A stretch of DNA of 64,000 nucleotides, from positions 186,001 through 250,000 of the forward strand of contig JAGMUV010000028.1 in assembly GCA_020744425.1 (NCBI GenBank). Direction: 5' to 3'. Below the pieces are notes generated by a model that saw only the letters and a list, made by a program, of their open reading frames with translations, did not search any database and was not told the origin of the DNA. Made by a program: the position numbers and the translations under genes. Positions within the stretch are counted from its first letter, which is position 1; each line of letters begins with the position of its first letter. The stretch is from Dactylonectria macrodidyma. Taxonomy: Eukaryota > Ascomycota > Sordariomycetes > Hypocreales > Nectriaceae. Shown piece after piece: positions 9,601-17,245 of the stretch.

Positions 9601-11418
9601 AGCTAGACCAACAGCTAGTCATTCAGTGTGACAACCAACAGACGATCCGGCTCATCACTCTGCAGATCCCGCGGATCCGAACAGCCCTACGGCACGTTGA
9701 TATCCACAGCTGTTGGGCCCGGCAGTCCTACTTCAATGGATTATTTCAAGTCAAATACACGAAAACAGCAGAGATGCTAGCAGACGGTCTGACCAAGCCC
9801 CTGCCTGGTCAGAAATTCGAACTCTTCGTCAGACAGCTAGGACTTATTGATATCAGGAGTCTAATCGAGACACAGATCGAGACAGATGACGAGGGCTAGC
9901 AGAGCCCGATTTCCTTCTATCAGTCTTTTCCTTCAATTTCCTATCCCTATTTTCCTAGCCTACGCAACAACCGTCCTTCCAACAAGGGCCATTTTCCTAT
10001 ATTTCCTATCTATTCAGTTTGAATCCCCATTCAACCTGGGGGGGTATGTCACATCTATCAACTGTTGAGACTGAAGATAAAGTCTCAAAGGCTCGGATCT
10101 CTAATAAACCGGTCTCAAAGACCCGGCTTCCTAACAAGCCGGTCTCGAAGACCCGGATCCCTTGGGATCCGGTCTACCGAGAACCTTATCATAGCTATGA
10201 GGGCAACCTACAAATAGGTCTGCCGCGAGCCCTCAGTTAGATAGAAATCAAGAGCTTCTACTTACATCACAATGCACCCTTCCTATCAGATGCAACAGTT
10301 ATGAGCCCGGGAGGTCACTGACCTGCAACTTCCACTGAAAATTGCTATCGCAGCTGAAACAGGCAACCCCTACGTCAACCAGATGAGGTCAACAGTTCGA
10401 ACCCCGCATCTTACAACAAGGTCGCACCGGGCGTCACACACACATCAAGCCGGGCACAGTCACACAAGAGCAGTACAGCCTGCCTCTCGACACCACTATT
10501 CAGATCACCTCACGCAACAATCGCTAATCTGGGGGGGTATGTCACATTCAGTATATCTATAGTATTTGCACTACGCATTAGCGGAGTGCGCATTCCCTTT
10601 TAGTGTAGCTGGCAATGCGACAGCGACTGCAGTTCTTTCTAGCACTGATAGACCGCACATACTTCTTGATTGTAGATGGCTTCGCCCTTGAATTCTTTCA
10701 TCATAACGTTCTGGGGGATGCCGTTGTAGTTGATGTCTGCATCTTGGTACAGTTCCAGACCATGCAACTCTCCACACATAGACTTAAGGAGAGTGCTGCA
10801 TCCAGAGCCTGGTCTTCCCAGGACGATCAAGAGCTCCCCGCTTTTGACAAGCCCGTTGAAGTTGTGGAGAATCTGCTTGGGGAGCTTGGCGCGGAAGCTC
10901 AAGAGTTCGCCAGGACGCAATGGGCTAGTCAGGTAATCGCCCACTGTGGATTGCAATTGGAGTGCTTCCCCGGTACCAGAAACACCCAGGTTGCGAAAGG
11001 CAATTCCCGCTTTCCTGACCATGTGCCCTTGGTCTCTGAACTGCTGAACGAAATGCTGTAGCCATTTGGCAAGGTCGAAATGGTCGCTTTCTGGGTTCAA
11101 GGCGGGGTTGCATTCAACAGCCCCGTCTGAGCCTGTCGATTCCCTTGCCGTGTTAGATTGACGATGAGTAAGAGTCGTCGCTATTCTTGTCAACTCCCTC
11201 CTCTCATCCTCTCCGAGAGTTGCAAAGTCGCCATTTAGAGTGTTGCGTCTCGCATTGCTGATATTAGCAAAGTCTCCCGTCGGACGGGACTTGAGCGGCA
11301 TAGACAAGGTGTCTGCCTCCTCGTCTCCTTCCTTGACATGGCGTGGAGTTGTGGACGATGTGTGAGATGATGAGGTTGCCGGAGACGCTTGAGACTGCTC
11401 ATTAGGAGGTGGTTCCAT
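610..11418 (-). CDS. PDR-type ABC multidrug transporter, five exons, intron 1 carrying a retrotransposon
   Basis: Exons (minus strand): 11418-10663, 4504-4233, 4183-2385, 2329-1434 and 1374-610, giving about 1,495 residues, the usual length of fungal pleiotropic-drug-resistance pumps with an NBD-TMD-NBD-TMD layout. NBD1 has Walker [14 protein letters not shown] (exon 1), signature [10 protein letters not shown] and the divergent Walker B AWDN (exon 2). NBD2 has Walker [14 protein letters not shown] (exon 3) and Walker [14 protein letters not shown] with a degenerate signature [10 protein letters not shown] (exon 4). Hydrophobic segments in exons 3-5 form the two membrane domains, and the end has the typical Cys-rich loop before the last helix. 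Predicted role is plasma-membrane efflux of toxic lipophilic compounds. Exon phases join without a break. Intron 2 is GC-AG (GCAAGT). Intron 1 keeps donor GTATGT and acceptor CACAG but is about 6.16 kb because of the Copia insertion. Unspliced transcript would stop after about 259 residues, so expression of the full protein is doubtful. Confidence 0.9.
4532..4782 (+). repeat. 5' LTR of the Copia element (251 bp)
   Basis: Begins TGTCACATCTATC and ends GATGCAACA. By eye it is identical to the 3' LTR, including two near-copies of a roughly 28-bp unit around GGTCTCAAAGACCCGG that can fold into hairpins. Apparently identical LTRs point to a very recent insertion. Confidence 0.93.
4783..4795 (+). 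other. Primer-binding site for a half initiator tRNA-Met
   Basis: GTTATGAGCCCGG directly follows the LTR. It is complementary to the anticodon stem-loop region expected of a eukaryotic initiator tRNA-Met, the internal priming site used by Drosophila copia and many fungal Copia elements. The same motif follows the right LTR at 10298-10310. The tRNA match is from knowledge of the family and was not aligned. Confidence 0.7.
4965..9899 (+). CDS. Copia (Ty1/copia) Gag-Pol polyprotein, intact
   Basis: A single 1,644-residue open frame with no stop or frameshift, starting at the first ATG after the primer-binding site. Domain order is that of Copia: Gag (about 1-290) with a compact zinc-knuckle-like [12 protein letters not shown]; aspartic protease around DSGSDTH; pre-integrase HHCC motif ([16 protein letters not shown], then CEACSLAK); integrase core with D (YIDLFSF), D (HRDND) and E (NGPAERSG); an acidic, proline-rich linker; reverse transcriptase with [20 protein letters not shown] and active site [10 protein letters not shown]; and RNase H with [17 protein letters not shown] and a C-terminal [10 protein letters not shown]. 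All catalytic motifs I can check are present, so the element may be autonomous. Gag and Pol share one frame. Confidence 0.97.
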   Translation: MGVADTEASSWAKLNGPSDWKHWIASIRKSATTKDVWDFIDPFKENKKSLARPVFPTAADIKPDATRLSELTPDQRIDLNGLEKQYLENVRIYEKRQKALSAIQDRIILTVGNYRDVIDDEDDVAKELALLRARIQPATWFHEREVLDRYRTALKGPGRTKTKDWVTSWQKVLTEARNLGLPDSKGLRPTLDFLEAVRPMDLTFADIWMNKIQYKASKGKKDWEAKIPDGIEISELFEKQATETKAPKGSFSTFQKTGSSKPAGSNGSEGPKTPCLCGKQHFYSKCPYLVTSIRPAGWKPNQDIEFQINQQLEDPATKQRVDRALQRQKPRDTQPGAPKATTDNRDEGYIKGSSFAGLSLQTTQPPDQQQGQQLGRQPEQQPALTILSTASVITVPGRVYPLRDSFILDSGSDTHICNNLLRFSSYQPSRNPEPIFAGGSELQILGYGQVNLRLEDGLFQLRRAAYIPGFHTNVVSLDLMILAGYNWNPKTGAVFQGIETIFYTRRYHRQQVIEFNEVRPISATAAAAASADQGRPTGLLAAAAASSKDPRAPQTAESILWHQRLGHLNARALEHLTDQTLGVRIKGPIAIDCEACSLAKASRQVSRRSPQTIAPRPYWRVYIDLFSFHTSYDGKQAALLIKDEYTGLIHIYLLSDQTQDSVLGALQAFVSYIRTQYGLRICRIHRDNDRALGIRSINWMTDEGIEDEPSSPHNPAQNGPAERSGGVIAPKNRSMLLGSNLPPDLWSEGWKTAVFLYNRSPQQARDWKTPLGLLISWLQDQGKDTGFVSRQPDLTHLRAFGCRAYPMTTEALKSTQKRDLKTAAHAEIGYLVGYDSNNIFRIWIPERSEVRRVRDVTFDEKTFYDPKNHPIPQPIRQPRVRFLLPAHIDSDSDEDEEIRSTIEVALDDPDQHEQPDQHDLDRSDGPEDTDPDDATDRTEATPDLANPDSPGSPDPEDLAFQDLDLNEQEDKDSDDDDDEDPYLPTPQTTAPPSESPDPPFSTPPEQPGSPTSRQPSPEPTQTSEPARRGGPRGPRRPWPAASRASDRIRGQGTGPADEPAIDPIRKASFFSSFFNGREEKLHRRNLPPEPRTFKELENHPFGRQFKQACEIQMRDLWGQGTFEAVLSEQAKKTPIPTTWVFKYKTDKHGFLTKFKARLCVRGDLQPLDDKETYAATLAGRSFRVLMAIAAKFQLEARQLDAINAFTNSPLDEEVYIRCPDGFKRHGWSLRLRKALYGLRRSPLLWQRDLLQTFQQLGLQQCAEDPCICNNSWLTVFFYVDDIVLLYRTKDQLAAETLINRLKQRYQMQDLGDLSWFLGIRILRDKLAKKLWLCQDSYIEKTAARFKVKLTDDFKGNPLPTNDLRKNPYQAQQDQVILFQQKVGSINYIAVISRPDVAKAAARLAEHLLNPTEDHHRIADRVIIYLYATRYLAIQFSGQSSQIPIIQIAIPIAGSAAGSAAAPGPADQTDQDLEFLVASDAAFADDPKTRKSSQGMIMTLFGGPISWKAGKQDTVTTSSTEAELLAFTHTAKEALATQRLFQQLDLQLDQQLVIQCDNQQTIRLITLQIPRIRTALRHVDIHSCWARQSYFNGLFQVKYTKTAEMLADGLTKPLPGQKFELFVRQLGLIDIRSLIETQIETDDEG
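10047..10297 (+). repeat. Right Copia LTR (251 bp)
   Basis: Preceded by a purine tract (GGGGGGGTA). Its TG start, CA end and whole length match the left LTR without a difference I can find. It is followed not by a target-site duplication but by a second copy of the primer-binding site and a different internal region. Confidence 0.92.
10298..10539 (+). mobile_element. Internal region of a short non-autonomous LTR element
   Basis: About 240 bp: primer-binding site GTTATGAGCCCGG, then sequence without a meaningful ORF, then a polypurine tract (GGGGGGGTA) directly before the 83-bp LTR-like end. PBS + non-coding core + PPT + short LTR is the layout of a TRIM-type element, but its left short LTR is missing and a Copia LTR occupies that place. 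Confidence 0.65.
10540..10622 (+). repeat. 83-bp short LTR, right end of the composite insertion
   Basis: Starts TGTCACATTCAG and ends AATGCGACA, and is followed by the GCGAC duplication. It shares a core (CGCATTAGCGGAGTG, then TTCCCTTTT) with a solo copy at 24869-24953, so it is a family of its own. Only its extreme ends resemble the 251-bp Copia LTR. Confidence 0.8.
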
Positions 11419-12389
11419 TTTGAGCTTGGGGCTCCGATGAGAGCGAATGTATTTGCAAAGAGGGTTCTGTCAAGTCGTTGGTGATGGTACTGGGGAGAGA
11501 TTGTATGAGAAACCCGGGGAAGGTGAAAGGTATTATATACAATGACGGCGAGAGGTCCAGCCGTATTGCCAACAGGGCTCTAGGGCTCTAGGACTCCATT
11601 ATTCCCCGTCAGTCAGAAGGCTATCGTCGTTCTGACCTCCGCCGTCGCCGTTGAGTTCCAATGGACTACGGGTGTTCCATCCACAGCGGATGCTACGTCA
11701 TGTCATTAAGAGATAGAGTTCAGCCAATTGCGAACAGTTCCGTCCTTTCCGCGCAAGGGTGTCTCAAGTGCAACGGGCGCAGAGTTGCAATCCACTCCAC
11801 TCCACGGACACCTTCAGTACATTTAGGATCACCGGCAAGCACTGGTCTCGAGCGGCACCAACATTGGAGACGCTTTTGGAAGACAATGACAGACAAACTA
11901 GTCTCGAATTGTGCAAAAGCAGAGGCTGTAAAGAATGTAGCTTGATATGGCCGGTTCCATTTTGACCAAATGCGCTTACACTTGTGAGTATTCACAAACG
12001 CAACACACGTCACCATAATACGCCCATAAACGACCAAATTAGGGCCAGCTTGGGTTCCTTATTCAAGCGGAGATTTAAATTATAAAATCGACATCTTTAG
12101 CCTTAAGTAATTACCATATCGTATACGCGAACTTGGCGTGCTGATTTTGGTGTCCGGTTTGCATTGCAGCCCACTTGTCCCGGTGTGGAGAACCGGACCC
12201 TGACAGCTAAGCTCAAACAGATTTGCTGAAATATCCCATAAGCACTTAACAAACTCAATTTCAAGCCACCAGTAACAGGGCGGGAGATCCCAATCTCATA
12301 AACCATCAAAATCATGCGAATGGACGAAGAAGCTAATTTCCCGGTAACAGCGCAGGCAGCAGGCAACCAAATGCGCATCTACTCGCAGT
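11419..12389. other. ABC transporter upstream region and spacer
   Basis: No supportable coding sequence. It should hold the ABC transporter promoter (minus strand), with an AT-rich TATATA-like stretch near 11530-11540. Small frames around 11660-12040 have no recognisable content. From about 12060 the sequence is AT-rich. Confidence 0.45.
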
Positions 12390-13285
12390 ACCGAAACATG
12401 ATTCGGATTAGCATGTGGAGGTAACTTCGACAGTGTGCTGTTTATTAACAAATATCTGGGACCTGACCCCCTGTTTTCCTGCGGCGCTGCCGGCATCTTC
12501 CAAGACTGCTAGACACGGCCGCTACTCAAGAATCAATTGGTCAGGTGAAAAGAAGAGGGAGTGAGGAGGGGTTTTTGATTCACTCGCTTGTTTGATTCAC
12601 TCGCTTATCATGTACGTTATGTGAATTAACTATCTATGATTATTTGATATACCTGATTGTACATCTGATCTGTGAGCTGCGCTGAGGCTATCGTCTATCG
12701 GTTCGTCGTTGTAGCCAGAATAAATCATCGGATCACCCATACCCATCATGACTTCGGGGTTAGGACATGACAGAACGTGAGGATTGATGGTGGCAAACTC
12801 TGACTCCATAAGCCCCTGATGCCCCTGATGCCCCTGATTTAAGATGTCCATGCTGCCCAGCACGCCAGGCCGTTGTAAAAAGTGCATGGTGAGATCGCTG
12901 AGTTGAGCGTCGGCCGAGATGGAGGACCAGGAGGAAAAGCTTGATATCGAGGGCGACTGCGAGGGGAACGTGGCCGATGCGTTGGTTTCGGGCGGTGGAG
13001 GCGCGAAGTCGAAGTTACTACTAGAGGTGACGCTCTGAAGCGATAGGATCATGGCGTTGTTGCTGCTAAAGGCGGCGTTTTCGTAGTTATGCTTAAAGTC
13101 AGAGTAATCAAGTTCTGATAGTGATGCCTGCTGCGTTTGATCATATACTGAAGAGACTGCGTCCTTAACCTCCTTCCTGGATTTATTTTCTTTTTACTGC
13201 TTTTTAAGCTAGGAAGCCAGTTTAGCGATGCTGGCTTTATCTTTAGGGAATGCTATATTAATAGGGAGGTCGATATTTGTAAAGG
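12390..13285 (-). pseudogene. Truncated, mutated second copy of the Zn2Cys6 regulator
   Basis: The minus strand matches the C-terminal half and 3' flank of the regulator at 34134-35347. An open stretch (13052-12630) encodes about 140 residues sharing TSSS, APPPPETNASATFPSQSPS, LTMHFLQR and MGMGDPMIYSGYN with the full gene, including a 9-bp direct duplication that adds HQG units. Further upstream the frame has TAG and TAA stops where the other copy has CAG and CAA, plus several G-to-A changes, a RIP-like pattern. The Zn2Cys6 domain and promoter are absent. Homology continues past the stop codon to about 12390 and ends abruptly on both sides, so this is a partial duplicate rather than a gene. 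Confidence 0.85.
12577..12621 (-). repeat. Orphan pogo/Fot1-type terminal repeat at the 3' end of the regulator copy
   Basis: Two direct GATTCACTCGCTT units followed by ATCATGTACGTTA closely resemble the 49-bp terminal inverted repeat of the Fot1-like element at 19741-21604, where the units read GTGCACTCGCTT. I find no partner repeat or transposase nearby. The equivalent place after the full-length regulator (35352-35381) has a shorter, more divergent version. Confidence 0.65.
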
Positions 13286-13796
13286 CTATAGCAGTGGAAG
13301 GAGTGGAAGGAGTGGAAGGAGTGGAAGGTTATTGGTGGAACTCCGCGATTGTGGGTCAAGGAATTGACCAATCAGGAAAGGGATTGAAGATTCAGAAAGA
13401 GCAGGAGAAGACGATTAGAAAGGTAGTCGGTTTGATTTGATTGGTTGAGAAATGCATGTATTGATGATGATAATCCTTCTAGACTGGCTAGAGAAAAGCC
13501 CCAGCTTTATAGAGAGATTGCTGTCCAGTCACATGTCCAATCTAACAGGGGATTTGGACAATTTGTCATAGTAAAACAGGTATGTATGTGTTCCGAGTTT
13601 TATGACTGTTAGACGTATGTCAGATGCTTGAACTCTAACCTTATAATATAAGGAAGATAAGCCTTTTAAGGTATATTATATACTATTATAAAACTAAAAA
13701 TTAGGAGATTCTGAATACGTTATTTATATTCTTATCTAATAGGAGCTAAAGGAGATATTTCCTTATCAGTTATATATTTTATATATAAGGACTTTA
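13286..13796. repeat. AT-rich spacer with a 9-bp minisatellite
   Basis: Near 13293-13330 the nonamer GGAGTGGAA is repeated about four times. The rest, especially 13640-13800, is strongly AT-rich with TATATA runs, as expected of RIP-degraded DNA. No gene is supported. Confidence 0.6.
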
Positions 13797-14513
13797 CACT
13801 TTTCTAGTGCGAGAATGTAGAATTAATTCTTACTAACCAAATTAGAACGAGACGGCGCCATATTTAGCGCTAAGCTACGAGAATGTGGACCAGGACCAGG
13901 CTTATTTTCAGGGGTGGGCTATCAAGCTACGAGCTCCGAATTGCCCGGATTTTGCAAAACTACCGGATTCCAAATCGTGAGAAAATCCGGTCTGTGCGAA
14001 AGAACCTGACTAGTACCTCACTTCGTAGCATCGGCTAGTTTAAAGAGTCCGACGGTAGGAATGTTAGGCCGTCCCGATTAACGCTTTATGAGTTCGTGGT
14101 CATTAACTCAGGTACCACTTCAGGAAGGTTTTCAGCTTCTTATACACTCAGCTCTAAGATATAAATGTCGGGGTTTCATATTGTTTTAAAGCAATACGAT
14201 TTAGATACAATTTTCTCGTCCATATCAGAAAGGATGATGCTATGCCGAAAATGAAAAGATATCCTAAACGAAAACTGAGCGGACATTCGAATTCCTCCGT
14301 CCTGTAAGGGTTCACGGCTTGTGCGGATAAGGGTGAGAAGTTCAAGGGTAAATTGTGGATTGAGATGAGCCGTAGGGTCAGATCTAGATACGAATCATAA
14401 CGCGAGGAGCAGAAAGATAACAAGCTCTGGGACCCCTCGCGATTCAGGAGTGAGTATTCTCAGTCAAGTCCCAACGACGGGACACCCATCAACGACTTCC
14501 TGATACCGTGCCA
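13797..14513. repeat. About 0.7-kb dispersed repeat, copy 1 (no MITE)
   Basis: Closely similar in the same orientation to 25751-26590, with scattered transitions. No coding content is recognised. It ends about 26 bp past the stop codon of the LtrA-type gene. Unlike copy 2 it lacks the 136-bp inverted-repeat insertion, so it shows the empty site. Confidence 0.85.
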
Positions 14514-14539
14514 CTCTCCCTCATATCCATGACATGCGA

Positions 14540-16513
14540 TCAGTCCTGCACATCCAAGCCCGCACTCTTCTCCTTATTTTTGAACTCCTGGACTTCAGCG
14601 CTGCGCCGCTCCGGCTCCTCCTTGATCCCTGACTTCTCGAGCTCCTTCTTGGTGCACTTGCACGAGTAGCGCACCTTGCAGCCCTTCTTCTCACCGATGA
14701 AGGGGTCGTTGGTGCACGACTTGCCGAAGAGCTCGACAAGGAGGACCCAGAGCGTCAACCCTAGAGTTACGGAGATGAGGTGTAGCGAATTGAGTGACTT
14801 GGCCATCGGCAAGAAGAACAAGATGATGCAGACGGCGACGCGGTTGCACAGACGACTCGTCTTGCTCCAGCGCAGGGTGGCGGGCACGCGGTGCTGGTGG
14901 CACCAAGAAATGACTCCCATGAAAAGCAGGGCGATGGCGAGGCCGTGGCAGTAGAAGAAGCGGATCCCACTGGCAATCTCGGGCTCTGCGCGCTCAAAGT
15001 AGTGCTCCGACAGCTGCTCTGGATTTGTGCTGGGTGTATCCGTGGTCAAGACCAGCTTCGACAAACCTGCAGACGCGAGAATATAGCCCATGACGAAGGG
15101 GAGGTGAGCATAGCCCCAGATGGAGGCTGCTAAGACTGAGCTTCGGATGGCATGGATCTCGATGTTGTGGCCATCGATATCAAAATAGATCCAGTTGAAG
15201 ATAAAGGCTTGAACGAGTCCAAGAACAGCTTTGCCAAGGAAGGCATTGACCGTGTAACCACCATAGCTCTGGAACATGACACCTACCACAGAGTATCCAA
15301 GAACGAGAGACACGAAGGCATTGGTCCTTTCGACTCTGTGTTCGATGTTGACTGCTGGGTAGAACTCAAAGAACTCAACCAACCACTTGCTGAATCGGGT
15401 TTCTTGTTTAGCCGTGCGACTGTACCGGAAGAGTCCAATCATGATACCCTGTCCCCACATGTCGAAAGCAATTGCAACCCAAATGAGCGCAAGGCGGGAT
15501 GGCATCTCGACGTGAATGCTGGCGATCCATAGGGCAGACGGGATCAAGATGTTGATGCACTCGCAAATCATAACTCCGTGAACCATTGGCAGAAGGTAAG
15601 CCGTGATGGCAAAGTGGACTACGCCCCTGAGGCGCGCTGCGAGGTAGAAGGACACCATCATCGTGTACGTGTTGTGCTTCTCGTCCTCATAGAAGGAGTA
15701 TGTCATGTTGGTAGTGAATCCCAAGAGACATGCGATCTCGAAGAGGATCTCCAACCTGGTCAAGACATCATCCGTCTCGAACCAACTCAGAACCAGGGTG
15801 ACGTCGGTCCAAATCTTCCATGACATGATGAAGGTGATGGCGAAGCGAAGCAATTCTCGGCCTGTTGGCTCTGCCCACATGTGCTCGCCGTTGATGTGGA
15901 TGATACCAACGTAGAGCAAGTCGAAAAAAAGCTCAATGGCTTGGATCTCTGCTTGTTCGGAAGCACGCCACAGTAAACCTTGATGGAACCATTGCTTCAC
16001 AACGGGTCTCTTGAACAACTTGGTTGTCTCTCCTAGCCGGGCCCCAGACCGACTTGATCCGACGGAAAGGGTGTCGGACAAGGAGGTTCCAGCCGATGCT
16101 GACCCCTCGGTAGCCTCGTCATTATCGTCGTCGTTGTTGTAGGTGCGTAGGTTGGCACCGTATCCGAACTTGTTGAAGTTGGCGTTGAGGCCTGCCGAGT
16201 TCATGCTGAGACGCTCTAGCTCACTGTTGACGGAATTGAGCTGGTTGTGAACGTCCTCCCACTCGGCAAACGCAGGGCCGTGTTTCTCGCGAAGGTCGTT
16301 GCGACGCCTTTCGTGATGCTCTCGCGTCTCTCGGAGGTAGCTGGAGTGCTCTGGTGAGCCGTGGACGATGATCTCGACCTGCATCTCATCCTGGTTGATG
16401 TATTTGCGCCGCAGGTCTTCGAGATCCTCGGGCAGCGAAGCGATGACCTTCTTGCCATTGGGAAGGGTGAATTCTTGGGGCCGCCGCCGCCTCCCGGTGA
16501 GAATTGTGGCCAT
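14540..16513 (-). CDS. LtrA-family (low temperature requirement A) membrane protein
   Basis: A single-exon gene of about 657 residues. I start at the ATG at 16513 (MATILTGRRRRPQEF) rather than the in-frame ATG at 16600, because the extra 29 codons are made by a poly-A/T tract. The N-terminal third is charged and cytosolic-looking, with a helical segment (LRREYIN-like to LNSVNSELERL) and an acidic linker (NDDDNDEATEG). The LtrA core starts at EIQAIELFFDLLYVG and is followed by about ten hydrophobic segments, then a Cys/Lys-rich tail (YSCKCTKKELEKSG). The family is named after a Listeria locus needed for growth in the cold; fungal members are uncharacterised membrane proteins. I cannot assign a substrate. 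The frame is intact. Confidence 0.88.
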   Translation of the reverse strand: MATILTGRRRRPQEFTLPNGKKVIASLPEDLEDLRRKYINQDEMQVEIIVHGSPEHSSYLRETREHHERRRNDLREKHGPAFAEWEDVHNQLNSVNSELERLSMNSAGLNANFNKFGYGANLRTYNNDDDNDEATEGSASAGTSLSDTLSVGSSRSGARLGETTKLFKRPVVKQWFHQGLLWRASEQAEIQAIELFFDLLYVGIIHINGEHMWAEPTGRELLRFAITFIMSWKIWTDVTLVLSWFETDDVLTRLEILFEIACLLGFTTNMTYSFYEDEKHNTYTMMVSFYLAARLRGVVHFAITAYLLPMVHGVMICECINILIPSALWIASIHVEMPSRLALIWVAIAFDMWGQGIMIGLFRYSRTAKQETRFSKWLVEFFEFYPAVNIEHRVERTNAFVSLVLGYSVVGVMFQSYGGYTVNAFLGKAVLGLVQAFIFNWIYFDIDGHNIEIHAIRSSVLAASIWGYAHLPFVMGYILASAGLSKLVLTTDTPSTNPEQLSEHYFERAEPEIASGIRFFYCHGLAIALLFMGVISWCHQHRVPATLRWSKTSRLCNRVAVCIILFFLPMAKSLNSLHLISVTLGLTLWVLLVELFGKSCTNDPFIGEKKGCKVRYSCKCTKKELEKSGIKEEPERRSAEVQEFKNKEKSAGLDVQD

Positions 16514-17002
16514 AGCTGGAGCAAGAAAATAGATGACAGGAAAAAGGAAAAAAAAAAAAAAGACGGATTCGTAACAGTTATCTGACAGGTTCCCATACAT
16601 GTAAAAACTATATGGGCACCCGTATGGTTATGTAAGCCCAACGACCCGGCTATTATTAATCCGCCTTACGCGACCTGTGCCAGCGCGTTAGAGGCCGCTA
16701 GCCTAATGTAATTGACCACAAACAGTAGGGTTCCAAAAACAAGCTTCGACTAAGGCCAGCCTCCGCAAAAGTCCACTGTTTGACAGCGGCCGCAGTTGAG
16801 ATGCCAGGCGCCAGGGAAAAGGGGAAAACGCTCCAATAAGAGGGCAAGGTCGGTGGACGTCGCCCCGGCGGTGAAGCAGTGGACTTGGCATCTGGTGCCC
16901 AACTTGGTGGAAGTTGCCGCGCCAGAGCCAAGGAAACTTCCGAGTTCCAGAATCAACCTCGATCGGCTTCGGTGCGAGTTTGAAAAACATACAAGGCTAC
17001 CC
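16514..17002. other. LtrA gene upstream region
   Basis: The first 90 bp contain a T-rich tract just before the start codon (A-run near 16545-16560 on the plus strand). The remainder is GC-rich, and small frames on both strands have no family features. Probably promoter and 5' UTR. Confidence 0.45.
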
Positions 17003-17195
17003 TGTCACGGGCCAGATGAGATCAACTCAAGAGGTAATGCCACTGTATTGCGAGAATACTACGATGAAGAGGAAAGAGAAAGCGGGCAGGCGCGTAGACG
17101 CGTACACGCGTTGATAGTCCCTGTAGCCTGCCCCGTGCGTCCTAGTTACGTATCGACCCCACCCTGGGTCCAGCACTCCAGACGCTCCCGTCACA
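17003..17195. repeat. Solo LTR-like repeat, copy 1 (193 bp)
   Basis: Starts TGTCACGGGCCAGATG and ends CGCTCCCGTCACA, the TG...CA form of fungal LTRs. A second, nearly identical copy lies at 62794-62988. No 5-bp duplication flanks it (TACCC on the left, AGTAT on the right), so flanking sequence has been lost or rearranged. Strand cannot be assigned. Confidence 0.7.
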
Positions 17196-17196
17196 A

Positions 17197-17245
17197 GTAT
17201 AGGTGGGACACTCGCTTGTTTGGAACATTCGCTTATCATATACGT
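17197..17245. repeat. Orphan pogo/Fot1-type terminal repeat
   Basis: ACACTCGCTTGTTTGGAACATTCGCTTATCATATACGTTAA-like sequence repeats the two-unit structure of the Fot1-like terminal repeat at 19741-21604 with several changes. It lies directly beside the solo LTR and has no partner, so it is a remnant. Confidence 0.6.

Larger units (their letters stand above)
4532..10622 (+). mobile_element. Composite Copia insertion (full Copia element plus short non-autonomous tail)
   Basis: This block lies between direct repeats GCGAC (4527-4531 and 10623-10627), so the whole 6,091 bp looks like a single 5-bp target-site-duplicating insertion in intron 1 of the ABC transporter. From left to right: 251-bp LTR (4532-4782), primer-binding site, Gag-Pol ORF, purine tract, second 251-bp LTR (10047-10297), the same primer-binding site again, about 230 bp of unrelated non-coding sequence, another purine tract, and an 83-bp end (10540-10622) that begins TGTCACA and ends GCGACA but is not the Copia LTR. 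The outer ends are therefore two different LTRs. It lies antisense to the host gene. Confidence 0.9.

Noticed and set aside
10381..10410. GTTCGAACCCC, a tRNA B-box-like word inside the short LTR element
   Set aside because: No A box or foldable tRNA around it; not enough to call a tRNA or SINE.
13228..13440. Small plus-strand ORF with VEGVEGVEG repeats
   Set aside because: Created by the 9-bp minisatellite; no homology expected and it overlaps the regulator remnant.
16514..16600. Earlier ATG of the LtrA-type gene, giving a Phe-rich N-terminus that looks like a signal anchor
   Set aside because: The hydrophobic stretch is encoded by a poly-A/T tract; the internal ATG has a better context and the expected start.
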